Assembly (NCBI GenBank): GCA_947575605.1
Contig: CANPNZ010000011.1
Span: 1 to 52,465 of the forward strand
DNA length: 52,465 nt
Direction of reading: 5' to 3'
Source: an uncultured Clostridium sp.
Lineage (GTDB): Bacteria > Bacillota > Clostridia > TANB77 > CAG-508
The position numbers and the translations under genes are program-made. Of this stretch, positions 28,901 to 38,544 are shown in pieces. Numbering within the stretch: position 1 is the first letter of the stretch; every line of letters begins with the position of its first letter. The notes under the pieces were generated by a model. It worked only from the letters and a program-made list of their open reading frames with translations, was not told where the DNA came from and searched no databases.

Positions 28901-30992
28901 TTTGTGGTGCTTCGTCATCTTTTTGTAATGTGGCAACTCCTTCTGTAAATTTTAAAGTAACCGTTTGATAAGAGGTTTTTCCTTCTGTCAAACCTTCTAC
29001 AACTGGTGCTTCTTTATCAATATTCGCTATGGTAATGGTTGCTATTGCTTCATTTCCTGCTAAATCTTTTACTTTGACGTCTTCTGAAATATTAGCACTA
29101 TATTCTTTTGACATAGATAAGCCATCTTCCGCTAAATCCCAACCATCTAATGCTTGTAATTTTTCATTTCCTTTTATGGTTGCCATTACATTTTGATTGG
29201 TTAAACTGGTTATATTGTATTCTGTTGTAAGCACTGGTGCGGTTTTATCTATATTCGATACGGTAACTGGTATGATGGCGTCATTTCCTGCCAAATCTGT
29301 TACAGTAACATCTTCTGTGCCATTTGCCGTAAAGGTTGCGGTAGCTCTGGTTGGATTTTCTGTATCTAATTGCCAAGTACTGATTCCTGTTACTGCTTGT
29401 AATTTTTCATTGGCTATAATGGTAACTTGCACATTTCCATTTGTTAATTCCGTTACATCGTATTGTACTTCTGCTTTTGGTGCAACATGATCTATATTTT
29501 GTATGTTAATGGTAACTGTTGTTTGATTTCCTAACATATCTTTTACCATTACATCTTCAATGACATTTTGCGTATACTCTTTTGTCATTGACATTTTATC
29601 ACTGGCTAAATCCCAACCATCTATTTCTTGTAGCACTTCATCTGATGTAATAGTTGCTATAACACTTCCTTTTGTAGGATTGGTTGTGCTGTAACTTGGT
29701 GTAGCTGTTACTTCTTTATCAATATTGGTAATGATAATTTGTGCTTCTGTTTCATTTCCCGCTAAGTCACTTACCATCAATTTTTCATTGACATTTCCTG
29801 TATATAGCTTTTTCATGGATAATCCATCTTCTGCTAGTTCCCAGTCTTCTGATGCTTGAATCGGTTCGTCTGAAATAATGGTAACCATAACATCTTCTTT
29901 GGTTAGAACCGTTGTACTATAATTAACATCTGCTTTTGGTGCGGTTCCATCTACTACTACGGTTACGGTTGCTGTTGTTTTATTTTCGATACTATCTGTT
30001 GCTTCATATACGATTTCATATTCTCCTTCTGTTGTTACATCAAAAGTTCCTGTTTTGGTTACTGTTACTTCTCCATCCACAGCATCTTCTGCTGTTACTT
30101 CTGGTAAGGTAAAATCGCTATTATTTATTTTAAGATAGAATTTTTCTCCGTCTGTAATTCCTTTTAATTCAGGTGCTTGGTTATCAACAACAACGGTTAA
30201 GGTTGCTGTTGCTTGATTTCCAGCTGTATCGGTTGCGGTATAGATGATGGCATATTCGCCTTCTTCTGCTATTTTAACTTCTCCTGTCATAACGACTTCT
30301 ACTGCTCCGTCATAATCATCTGTGGCGGTTACTGTTGGCATTCGGGTTTCATATTGAGCATCGTTTAGATTGATATATAGTCTATCTCCATTGGTAATGC
30401 CATGAATAACAGGTGGCGTTACATCTTCTACTGGAGGTAGCTGATTAATAACACTATCCATTTGCCCTATCCCTAATACATATTTTTGTACTCTTGCCGC
30501 ATCCATGGTTGTAACATTATGTACATTGACATCATTTACAACATCGGCAGCTTCTAAGGCAAATTTGCTTACCTTTGCCATAGTATTTGTATCTTTTAAA
30601 GCTATTTTTTGTATCATAGAAGCATCTAGTGTTGTAATTCTTCCATCTCCATTGACATCTCCATAGATAATGATGGTATATTGTCTGGTATTATCTTTTA
30701 CTTTAAAAGTATCACCTGTTTTCAAAATAAAAGAATCTTCTATTTCTGCTACTGGTTTTCCTCCTATTGTTTCTACATTGGCAAATTCACATTTTATATC
30801 TTTTGCTGTTAAGAATGTATTTTTATGTAATACATAAGGTACTACTAATTCTCCTTCTACTAATTTTTGATATACACCAACAGGTTTTAAATAATCTTGT
30901 TTTTCTGTTGTTGCGTTTACGTTTGTTCCTAAAACACTAGCAGTCATAATTCCTGCTAGTGCTAAGGATGAAAATATTTTTTTCTTATCCAA
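25971..30992 (-). CDS. Secreted dockerin protein with many bacterial Ig-like repeats
   Basis: This 1673-residue protein has a signal peptide (about 1-27, ...SVLGTNVNA). A type I dockerin near the N-terminus (about 109-177) has two calcium-loop segments, DVNGDGRITTLDASMIQKIA and ADVVNDVNVHNVTTMDAARVQ. About fifteen Ig-like modules follow, several of the DUF5011 kind (DAVDGE... ATDEAGNTATAT) and many of a shared type with GW.L....S..K.Y..N..E.V.V.DLAGN..... The C-terminus ends in such a domain with no cell-wall anchor. The neighbouring gene encodes an LPQTG-anchored cohesin, so attachment through cohesin-dockerin binding is the natural inference. The start is TTG at 30992 with GGGGGC upstream. 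Confidence 0.88.
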   Translation of the reverse strand: MDKKKIFSSLALAGIMTASVLGTNVNATTEKQDYLKPVGVYQKLVEGELVVPYVLHKNTFLTAKDIKCEFANVETIGGKPVAEIEDSFILKTGDTFKVKDNTRQYTIIIYGDVNGDGRITTLDASMIQKIALKDTNTMAKVSKFALEAADVVNDVNVHNVTTMDAARVQKYVLGIGQMDSVINQLPPVEDVTPPVIHGITNGDRLYINLNDAQYETRMPTVTATDDYDGAVEVVMTGEVKIAEEGEYAIIYTATDTAGNQATATLTVVVDNQAPELKGITDGEKFYLKINNSDFTLPEVTAEDAVDGEVTVTKTGTFDVTTEGEYEIVYEATDSIENKTTATVTVVVDGTAPKADVNYSTTVLTKEDVMVTIISDEPIQASEDWELAEDGLSMKKLYTGNVNEKLMVSDLAGNETEAQIIITNIDKEVTATPSYSTTNPTKGSVIATITSDEVLQEIDGWDLASDKMSMTKEYTQNVIEDVMVKDMLGNQTTVTINIQNIDHVAPKAEVQYDVTELTNGNVQVTIIANEKLQAVTGISTWQLDTENPTRATATFTANGTEDVTVTDLAGNDAIIPVTVSNIDKTAPVLTTEYNITSLTNQNVMATIKGNEKLQALDGWDLAEDGLSMSKEYSANISEDVKVKDLAGNEAIATITIANIDKEAPVVEGLTEGKTSYQTVTLKFTEGVATLQKDDEAPQKYVSETPITVDGNYVLVVTDPAGNTTTKEFIVDNVAPVFEETLEPVILKKGDTFDTSMVANDAVDGEIPASLKITLNTNEVTQIDTTGAQDGEYILTYTATDEAGNTATATRTVTVDATPAKRVGQVKYSETSATTEVIARVTFDEKVEAPKTDSEWVPVDENQLAFTKKYTANVNETVIFTDMAGNETKVNIVINNIDSDVPSYSIDYDIEEPTNGTVTVTIAAGEELQPVNGWTLSADQLSMKKTYTENKTETVIIKDLAGNQASVLVEVDNIDKVAPTPSVSYSETNPTTQNVIVTIVAGEELQVVEGWKLAQDKCSMEKTYTQNTIAPETITVKDLAGNEATITVNVNMIDREAPTVTGVEDGKSYQTVTPVFTDPNGPITATLQKGTEGPIDFTSGTEVNEEGTYKLVVKDGLNNTITILFTIDTTVTINQVKNGERYTSVAPTFTEGTGELSKLDPENGDAVISTILYQSGTPITESGKYKLVVTDAAGNIATVTFIVDVTGPVITGVENNKTYGTNITPIVTTTGTIKSVVLKKNNEIVEGYTTSLGEITEEGSYELKVTDDLENTSTVKFIIDKTAPEVSGVEMNGEYKTVTPIFTEGTATLQKTGGEKNDDFVSGTKLASDGEYTLVVTDEVGNARTIIFKIDNVAPEITGIMDGEIYTLAVTPVNAAGDVANVILIKDGVEDKTYTTLAPITADGKYQLTVADKAGNTTTIEFEIDTQVKGLRFTTENNNKPTKDSVMVTIKAEEKLKPVTGWALSKDALSMTKVYEDNKTEAVTVFDLVGNSETLTIVVEGIDKMAPTAEEPFYSETAATKDPVTVIIEASEPIQEVDGWKLSDDKQTLTKIFINNATETVKIIDLAGNQIETPIEITVDNIYLTDPVITGMFEKEEITLPKNTGKVELPNVTATDAKGQTIAVTTSIKQIISEVNIKEVSEINLAIPGDYTVTYTAQDAAGNTTEVIRIIHIVE

Positions 30993-31013
30993 AATATTTC
31001 GCCCCCAATTTCT

Positions 31014-31715
31014 TTATTTATTTTTTATCATTTTATAACCACCTACAAAAGCTATTCCTAACATAACTACACCAAAGGTAGCAACTGGCATAATGCTTCC
31101 TGTTTGAGGTAATTTTTTAATTTTTTCTCCTTCATCGTTTGTATATTCTTCTGTATTGGTAGCTCCTGTTTCTTGTTTGTTTTGTTCTTGGTTTTCGTTG
31201 CCTGTTCCCTCATTGTTTCCTTGATTATTGTTTTCTTGGTCGTTATCTCCTTTGTTGTCATCATCTGGGATTACTGGATCTGCTACTTTAATAAAAATAG
31301 TTGAAGTAACAATTTTGTCATCTAACGCTACATCATCTTTTCCAAATTCTGTGTTTTCAATGGCAAATCTAGCTCCTTCCGCATTTTTTAATGCTTTAAA
31401 TTTTAAAGTTAAAGTTGTTGTTGTTCCATCATAAGCAGAAACCCTTAAAGTTCCATTAGTTATTGAATTAGATTTTGCCACTCCAAATGCAGTCCCTATA
31501 TTGTCATCTCCTAAATATTCAAATTTATCTGTTTCATAATCAATTTCAAATTGCATTGATTCTACTGGTTCACTGGTTGTAACTGTTAATGTTACAATAT
31601 CTCCTATTTTTACATTTTCCTTGTCTGTTTCAAATGTTGCTGCGTTTACAGATGTTGCTAATACTCCTACTAATATGATAGCGATTGCTATTACTCCTAA
31701 AATTGTTTTTTTCAT
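31014..31715 (-). CDS. Cell-wall-anchored cohesin-domain protein
   Basis: This 233-residue protein has a signal peptide (about 1-25) and one cohesin-type domain (about 26-145: VKIGDIVTLTVTTSEPVESM, FEIDYETDKFEYLG, RVSAYDGTTTTLTLKFKAL). An Asp/Asn/Gln/Glu-rich linker and the sorting signal LPQTG (about 202-206) follow, then a hydrophobic helix and a KMIKNK tail. It should display one cohesin on the wall. The sortase gene is 68 bp upstream and the dockerin protein 22 bp downstream, which makes an anchor-scaffold-effector operon. AAGGAGGAAA precedes the ATG. Confidence 0.88.
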   Translation of the reverse strand: MKKTILGVIAIAIILVGVLATSVNAATFETDKENVKIGDIVTLTVTTSEPVESMQFEIDYETDKFEYLGDDNIGTAFGVAKSNSITNGTLRVSAYDGTTTTLTLKFKALKNAEGARFAIENTEFGKDDVALDDKIVTSTIFIKVADPVIPDDDNKGDNDQENNNQGNNEGTGNENQEQNKQETGATNTEEYTNDEGEKIKKLPQTGSIMPVATFGVVMLGIAFVGGYKMIKNK

Positions 31716-31783
31716 TTTTTTCCTCCTTAGATTTTCTATAATTTTGAAATAATAAATTATTTCCTTTTTTGATGAGGTTCCTT

Positions 31784-32414
31784 CTATATTTCTACCTCGT
31801 GTGCCTTAATAATAAGTCTAGTTAAGCCTCCGTGGATTACATGTTATTAATGTTACCTCTCTTTTATTTGTATCTTGGTTCAAACATTTTAAATCAGTAG
31901 GATTGACAGTGTATTTATCATAGATTTGATAGACAACCTTTTGATTACTTTCTTTTGCAATCATATAAAAGGTATCCTCTTTTTCTAATTCTTTTAGGTT
32001 TTTAAATAGGGATTCTTTGGTATTGTGACCCGTGATACAAAAATTTCCTTTTTGATTGATTTGAGGTCCATAAAATTTAGTAATGGAAGAATTTAAAGAA
32101 TCTTCTGTCGTTTTGCTCAAGATATAATTATTGAAGTTGATTTTCTCTATGACAAGTTGCCCGATTACATCAAAATCTCCTATTTTGTCTGGCATATCAA
32201 CAGCCATTATTCCTTCTGCAACTGACATTGTTTCTTCTGTTATTCCATTGCTTGGCTCATACATTTCCATTTCTTTTTTCTGTCTTGGTATGTTTAAAAT
32301 AATAATGGTAAATACTATGAGTGACAAAGTCATATAAAGAATTACTTTCTTCGTTTTGTTTTTCTTACTCTTTCTTACGATTAAATGCTTTCCACGTGAA
32401 TTACTTTTTTTCAC
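31784..32414 (-). CDS. Class D-like sortase, apparent +1 frameshift at a CGG codon
   Basis: Sortases cut LPXTG-type signals and attach proteins to peptidoglycan. The protein has an N-terminal membrane anchor (about 24-43), IGQLVIEKINFNNYIL (about 84-99), FCITGHNT (about 124-131, catalytic histidine) and VTLITC (about 187-192, catalytic cysteine). In the zero frame it ends two residues after an Arg codon CGG (31832-31830), at a stop at 31818, and lacks the catalytic arginine. Skipping the C at 31832 gives GGLTRLIIKAHEVEI, the expected sortase end with that arginine, to a stop at 31784; restored length 209 residues. The GTG start is about 17 bases from AGGAGGTG, unusually far. The gene heads the operon for the cohesin and dockerin proteins. 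Confidence 0.85.
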
Positions 32415-32440
32415 TTAATTGATAGAATTCACCTCCTTTT

Positions 32441-32512
32441 TAACCTGTTTTAGGTTATCCAATAAAATTCTAACCTATTTTAGGTTAAATGTCAATAACC
32501 TAAAATAGATTA
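32441..32512. promoter_or_regulatory. Divergent promoter region with three palindromic operators
   Basis: TAACCTGTTTTAGGTTA (32441-32457) and TAACCTATTTTAGGTTA (32471-32487) are near-identical 17-bp palindromes; TAACCTAAAATAGATTA (32496-32512) is a variant. The minus-strand sortase promoter TTGACA (32495-32490), 17 bases, TAGAAT encloses the second palindrome, and the first lies at the likely transcription start. They are probably bound by the divergently encoded XRE regulator. Confidence 0.75.
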
Positions 32513-32552
32513 TTTTAAAATAATTTTATATATTGTAGTTTTAGGAGGATTT

Positions 32553-32781
32553 ATGTATAAAAGATTGAGAGAATTAAGAGAAGATAAAGATTTTACCCAA
32601 TCAAAAATTGCAAAACATCTAAATATGTCACAAACCCGGCTACTCTAAGTATGAAACCGGTGAAAATGATATTCCTACTAGGATATTAATTGATTTAGCT
32701 ATGCTTTATAATACTTCTGTTGATTATTTACTTGAGTTAACAAATGATATAACTCCTTATCCAAGAATAAAAAAAAATTGA
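32553..32781 (+). CDS. XRE-family helix-turn-helix regulator, apparent +1 frameshift at a CGG codon
   Basis: AGGAGG precedes the ATG. The zero frame reads MYKRLRELREDKDFTQSKIA then KHLNMSQT and hits CGG (32637-32639) and, three codons on, a TAA, giving a useless 31-residue peptide. Skipping the C at 32637 restores GYSKYETGENDIPTRILIDL and AMLYNTSVDYLLELTND, the classic Cro/CI second half, to a TGA at 32779-32781 (76 residues in total). The repaired protein is a normal small transcription factor, and palindromes lie directly upstream. It faces the sortase-cohesin-dockerin operon, which it probably controls. The break was missed by simple reading-frame analysis because each piece is under 60 residues. 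Confidence 0.85.
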
Positions 32782-32784
32782 AAC

Positions 32785-32823
32785 AAAAAATCCAATATCT
32801 CTTTTTAAGATATTGGATTTTTG
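32785..32823 (+). terminator. Terminator of the XRE gene
   Basis: AAAAATCCAATATCT (32786-32800) pairs with AGATATTGGATTTTT (32808-32822). The T-rich right flank and A-rich left flank make it bidirectional, also serving dnaJ (minus, ends 32833). Confidence 0.85.
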
Positions 32824-32832
32824 TTACTTTTT

Positions 32833-33993
32833 TTAACCAAATAGTCCACGTTTTTTAACGGGTGGTTGTTCATTCATAGTTTTTGCCAATTGTGTTAATA
32901 GGTCTCTTTGTTCTTTGGATAATCTTTTTGGCGTTTGTACGGTTACGGTAAATACAAAATCCCCTACGCTACTTGAATTAACAGACTTGAACCCTTTGTT
33001 TCGGATTGTAAATTTGGTCCCTGTCTGTGTACCTTCTGGTATTTTATATTTTTCTTTTGATCCATCTACCATTGGAATTTCCAATTCAGCTCCTAAGGTT
33101 GCTTGTGTAATGGTAATTGGTACTTCGCATAAAACTTGATTGCCTTTTCTGGTATAAATACTATGTCTTTTTATTCTAACCGTAATATATAAATCGCCTT
33201 TTGGTCCACCTTTTTCTCCTGGTTCTCCTTCTCCTCTTAATACAACAGTTTGGTTATCATCAATTCCAGCTGGAATTTTTACTTTTATCTTTGGTTGCTT
33301 TCTTATCGTTCCTTTTCCATGACAGGTTTCACATGGTTCTTTGATGATTTCTCCTGTTCCATGACAAGTAGTACAAGTTCTTCTTGTTTGCATTTGCCCT
33401 AGAATCGTATTTTGTACTTGTGTAACTTGACCTGTACCATTACATGTTGTACATTTCATTTTGGAGGTTCCTGGCTTTGCTCCGCTTCCATGACAAGTTT
33501 CACAAGTATCATTTCTGGTAATAATAACTTCTTTTTCTATTCCTAAAAAGGCTTGTTCAAAAGTTATATCCATTGCTAAGTTCAAATCAGCGCCTTTTTT
33601 AGGTCCTGTTTGTCTTCTTCCAGAAGAGGATCTGCCTCCAAATCCTCCTCCAAAGAAGGAAGAAAAGATGTCGCCTAAATCTCCAAAGTCTCCAAAATCA
33701 GAACTACTATAAGAATAATAACCGCCTTGCCCTCCAAAAGGTCCGCCAGCTCCACCAAATCCTTGTGGGTCGACTGTTCCAAATTGGTCATACATTCTTC
33801 TTTTTTGTGGGTCAGATAAATTTTCGTAGGCTTCATTTACTTCTTTAAATTTGGCTTCTGCTCCTGCTTTGTCATCTGGATTGGCGTCTGGATGATATTT
33901 TTTGGCTAATTTACGATAAGCTTTTTTTAACTCATCGTCTGTTGCGTTTTTATTGACACCTAATATTTCATAATAATCTCTTTTGCTTGCCAT
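32833..33993 (-). CDS. dnaJ: Co-chaperone DnaJ (Hsp40)
   Basis: This J-protein stimulates DnaK ATP hydrolysis and delivers clients. The 386-residue protein has the J-domain with HPD (YHPDANPDD, about 37-45), a Gly/Phe-rich region (about 75-125), four CxxCxGxG zinc repeats ([32 protein letters not shown], about 161-228) and the C-terminal substrate-binding domains. It is a full type I DnaJ and the last gene of hrcA-grpE-dnaK-dnaJ, 130 bp from dnaK. Confidence 0.97.
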   Translation of the reverse strand: MASKRDYYEILGVNKNATDDELKKAYRKLAKKYHPDANPDDKAGAEAKFKEVNEAYENLSDPQKRRMYDQFGTVDPQGFGGAGGPFGGQGGYYSYSSSDFGDFGDLGDIFSSFFGGGFGGRSSSGRRQTGPKKGADLNLAMDITFEQAFLGIEKEVIITRNDTCETCHGSGAKPGTSKMKCTTCNGTGQVTQVQNTILGQMQTRRTCTTCHGTGEIIKEPCETCHGKGTIRKQPKIKVKIPAGIDDNQTVVLRGEGEPGEKGGPKGDLYITVRIKRHSIYTRKGNQVLCEVPITITQATLGAELEIPMVDGSKEKYKIPEGTQTGTKFTIRNKGFKSVNSSSVGDFVFTVTVQTPKRLSKEQRDLLTQLAKTMNEQPPVKKRGLFG

Positions 33994-34123
33994 TTCCTTA
34001 TTCTCCTCTTTCTAACATCTTTTTTTCGATTGCCAAATCTTTTCATTCATACCCTTCTTCTATTTACAAAGTTTAAAGATAGATTTACAATATACTATCC
34101 ATCTCATAAACTTATTTTACTTC

Positions 34124-36043
<1,920 letters not shown>

Positions 36044-36167
36044 TTATATTTAGATAATTTTACCGCCTTTTTAAAATTATCTTTCAAAATTAATAACTAA
36101 TTTTATTGCTACCTTGTTATCCTTTAGTAGTACATCGAAAAATTTTACTGTTTGTTCATACGTTCAT

Positions 36168-36291
36168 AAAACGAATCAAAAGTGATAAGATGTGCATTAT
36201 TGGTATTTGTTACAAGCTGAAGGCGTACATTGGTACGTCGAAGTTTGTAACAAATAGCGATAATGTGCAGATTGTTGTTTTTCATTCGTTT
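36168..36291 (-). repeat. Palindromic repeat element, family B, copy 2
   Basis: Outer arms AAACGAAT (36168-36175) and ATTCGTTT (36284-36291), inner arms TATTTGTTACAA and TTGTAACAAATA, and the core GGCGTACATTGGTACGTC. The core matches the copy at 19117-19242, but the arms differ and remain complementary. One arm overlaps the grpE stop codon. Confidence 0.8.
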
Positions 36292-36799
36292 AATTTGCGA
36301 CAACTACCATCGAATGACGCACAACCCTACTTCCAATCTTGTAACCCTTTCGATACTCCTCAGCAATTTCCTTCTCTCCCAAATTCGCATCTTGAATACT
36401 GCTAACAGCCTCATGAAGTTCAGGATCAAACGTTTCGCCTACGGTTTTAATTTCTTCTACTCCTTTGGAAGCCAAAACATCTTTTAATTGTTTTAATACC
36501 AATTCAATACCTTTTTTATATTCTTCATCTTGTGTATCAATTTTTACAGCATTTTCTAAATTGTCAACTACTGGCAAAATTACTTCTACCACATCAGAAA
36601 GAATAGAATTATATAATCCTTCTCTTTCTTTATTACTTCTTTTTTTGAAGTTCTCAAACTCTGCTAAAATTCTTTTATAGCGATCCTCTAGTTCCTCATA
36701 ATCTTGCTTTGGTACCATATCTTTACAGGTGTTATCTTTGTTGTCTTTTTCTAATTCTTCTTGCTTTTCTTCTAAATTCTCTTTTTCATTTTCTGCCAT
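36290..36799 (-). CDS. grpE: Nucleotide exchange factor GrpE
   Basis: GrpE releases ADP from DnaK. The 169-residue protein has an acidic, coiled N-terminus (NEKENLEEKQEELEKDNKD) and a long helix with YKRILAEFENFKKRSNKERE (about 42-61). The beta domain follows with VLPVVDNLENAV (about 72-83), ELVLKQL and FDPELHEAVSSI (about 123-134), and ends RVVRHSMVVVAN. It is 60 bp downstream of hrcA. The stop codon lies at the base of the family B hairpin. Confidence 0.95.
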   Translation of the reverse strand: MAENEKENLEEKQEELEKDNKDNTCKDMVPKQDYEELEDRYKRILAEFENFKKRSNKEREGLYNSILSDVVEVILPVVDNLENAVKIDTQDEEYKKGIELVLKQLKDVLASKGVEEIKTVGETFDPELHEAVSSIQDANLGEKEIAEEYRKGYKIGSRVVRHSMVVVAN

Positions 36800-36858
36800 T
36801 TATATCGCTTCCTTTCCATTCAATTTGTGTCGTTTGAAAAACCATAACGATTTTCAAA

Positions 36859-37866
36859 CTAATCCATTTCTTTCAATTTTTTATTCATATATTTCATAAC
36901 GGAAATAACTTTTGAATAATCCATTCTTTTTGGTCCAATAATTCCAATGGTTCCCAAATCTTTTCCATTTACCTTATGTTTGAAGGTAACAACACTAAAA
37001 TCCTTTAATTCTTGTTGTTCATTTTCTTCTCCTATATAGACATTAATATCTTCCGCAAATCCCGAATTTAGCATATCTGTTACTAATTCTTTTGTGTCTA
37101 ATATATTGATAAAATTTTTGGCTACTTCTAAACTATTAAATTCTGGTAAATCAAAAGATTTATTAGCACCCTCTAAATAAATTTTATTGTCTTCTTCTAA
37201 TACTTTTTTAATTTGTTCAATGATTGGTTTAATAACATTAACGCTATATGTCATTTCATCATATAGATACTCTTCTAACGGTCTATCAATTGTTTCAATG
37301 GGTTGATTTTTCAATTTATTGTTAAACATATAATTCATGGTTTCCACTTGTTTTTCGTTGATGTCTTCATCAAATTTTATAATGGTTTCTTTGATTAATC
37401 CCGAATCTGTTAAAATAACTGCCATCATCATTCTTGTTCCCAATAAAACAAATTTGATTTCTTCAATTAATTGTGTGGTCGTCTTGGGTCCAATGGAAAC
37501 AGTTGTATAATGTGTTACTTCTGATATGGTATTGGCTGCTATTTTGGTTAGGTCTTCGATTTCATTTACTTTGGTTTCTAATTTTGAACTAATATATTTG
37601 ATTTCTTCTATACTAATATCTTCATCATTAATAAGTTCGTCTACATAGTAGCGATAGCCTTTGGCAGATGGAATTCTTCCACTTGAGGTATGGGTTTTAT
37701 CTAAAAATCCCCCTTTTTCTAATTCTGACATTTCATTCCTTATGGTGGCACTACTACATTCTAGTCCATGATTTTGTGTTAGGGCATTTGAACTTACTGG
37801 CTCAGCTGTGTTGATATACTCTTCTACAATGGCTTGTAAGACTTTCTTTTTTCTTTCATCTAACAA
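36859..37866 (-). CDS. hrcA: Heat-inducible repressor HrcA
   Basis: HrcA represses groE/dnaK operons by binding CIRCE. The protein has the winged-helix N-domain with VSSNALTQNHGLECSSATIR (near residues 23-42), RNEMSELEKGGFLDKTHTSSGRIPS and GYRYYVDEL, then the GAF-like domain, ending in IGIIGPKRMDYSKVISVMKY. I favour a TTG start at 37866, six bases after AGAGGTG, over an upstream GTG (37887) that would place that site inside the gene. Two CIRCE-like operators lie upstream, so it is autoregulated. Confidence 0.93.
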   Translation of the reverse strand: MLDERKKKVLQAIVEEYINTAEPVSSNALTQNHGLECSSATIRNEMSELEKGGFLDKTHTSSGRIPSAKGYRYYVDELINDEDISIEEIKYISSKLETKVNEIEDLTKIAANTISEVTHYTTVSIGPKTTTQLIEEIKFVLLGTRMMMAVILTDSGLIKETIIKFDEDINEKQVETMNYMFNNKLKNQPIETIDRPLEEYLYDEMTYSVNVIKPIIEQIKKVLEEDNKIYLEGANKSFDLPEFNSLEVAKNFINILDTKELVTDMLNSGFAEDINVYIGEENEQQELKDFSVVTFKHKVNGKDLGTIGIIGPKRMDYSKVISVMKYMNKKLKEMD

Positions 37867-37880
37867 CTTTTTCACCTCTT

Positions 37881-37957
37881 TTAGCACTCTTTTGGTTTGA
37901 TTGCTAACTTCTTATATATTATACCCGTTTTTAGCACTTGTCAATACCTTCTGCTAA
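37881..37957 (-). promoter_or_regulatory. hrcA promoter with two CIRCE-like operators
   Basis: The proximal element is TTAGCACTC-N9-GATTGCTAA (37881-37907), one base off consensus. The distal one is TTAGCACTT-N9-TTCTGCTAA (37931-37957), more degenerate and overlapping the -35 (TTGACA on the minus strand) of a TATAAT-type promoter. The pair brackets the promoter. Confidence 0.85.
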
Positions 37958-38002
37958 TTTTTTTGTGAATTCTTTGTGAATGCGGTTGGGTAGCATACGA
38001 AA

Positions 38003-38026
38003 AAAAGCTATGTTTTCATAGCTTTT
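38003..38026 (-). terminator. Terminator of the dps gene
   Basis: AAAAGCTATG (minus, 38026-38017) pairs with CATAGCTTTT (38012-38003) with a four-base loop and a following TTTT. It lies just beyond the dps stop at 38046. Confidence 0.8.
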
Positions 38027-38045
38027 CTTACACAATATCTTCTAA

Positions 38046-38486
38046 TTAGCTTTCCATCATTTGATTTAACATCCACAATATTTTTGTATAATCTAAAATA
38101 TAATTATCCATTAAACTAGAAGTAAGATAATCTGTTTGTTCTTCTGCCTTCTTTTTTATCATAGTTACATTTTGAAGTAATGTACCATAATCTTTTATAA
38201 GAGCATCAAAAACTTCATGATCTTTTACTTTTTCATTTTTGGCTTCTTGTATAGAACTGTTTTCTAGGTAATCTTTCATAGTTCCCAAAGGTTGCCCCTT
38301 CAACATTAAAATGTGTTCTGCTATTTCGTCAATTTGTTCATTGATTTTGTCGTAATATTCTTCCAACTTACTATGAAATACAAAAAAGTCCTTTCCTACA
38401 ATATTCCAATGATAATTTTGTAATTTACGATAAAATACATTTAAATTAGCTAAAAAACTATTTAATTCTTTTAACATACATTCCAT
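38046..38486 (-). CDS. dps: Dps/ferritin-like DNA-protection protein
   Basis: Dps proteins form dodecamers that oxidise iron and protect DNA. The 146-residue protein is a four-helix bundle with the Dps ferroxidase pattern: KLQNYHWNIVGKDFFVFHSK (about 22-41), LEEYYDKINEQIDEIAEHIL (about 42-61), then LKGQPLGTMKDYL. A short N-terminus without the DNA-binding Lys/Arg tail of some Dps suggests protection by iron storage rather than DNA condensation. It has AAAGGAG upstream and its own terminator. Confidence 0.88.
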   Translation of the reverse strand: MECMLKELNSFLANLNVFYRKLQNYHWNIVGKDFFVFHSKLEEYYDKINEQIDEIAEHILMLKGQPLGTMKDYLENSSIQEAKNEKVKDHEVFDALIKDYGTLLQNVTMIKKKAEEQTDYLTSSLMDNYILDYTKILWMLNQMMES

Positions 38487-38544
38487 ATTCCATTCTCCTT
38501 TTCTTTATTTTATATCAATTTTACCCAAATCATTTTTTCTTTAT

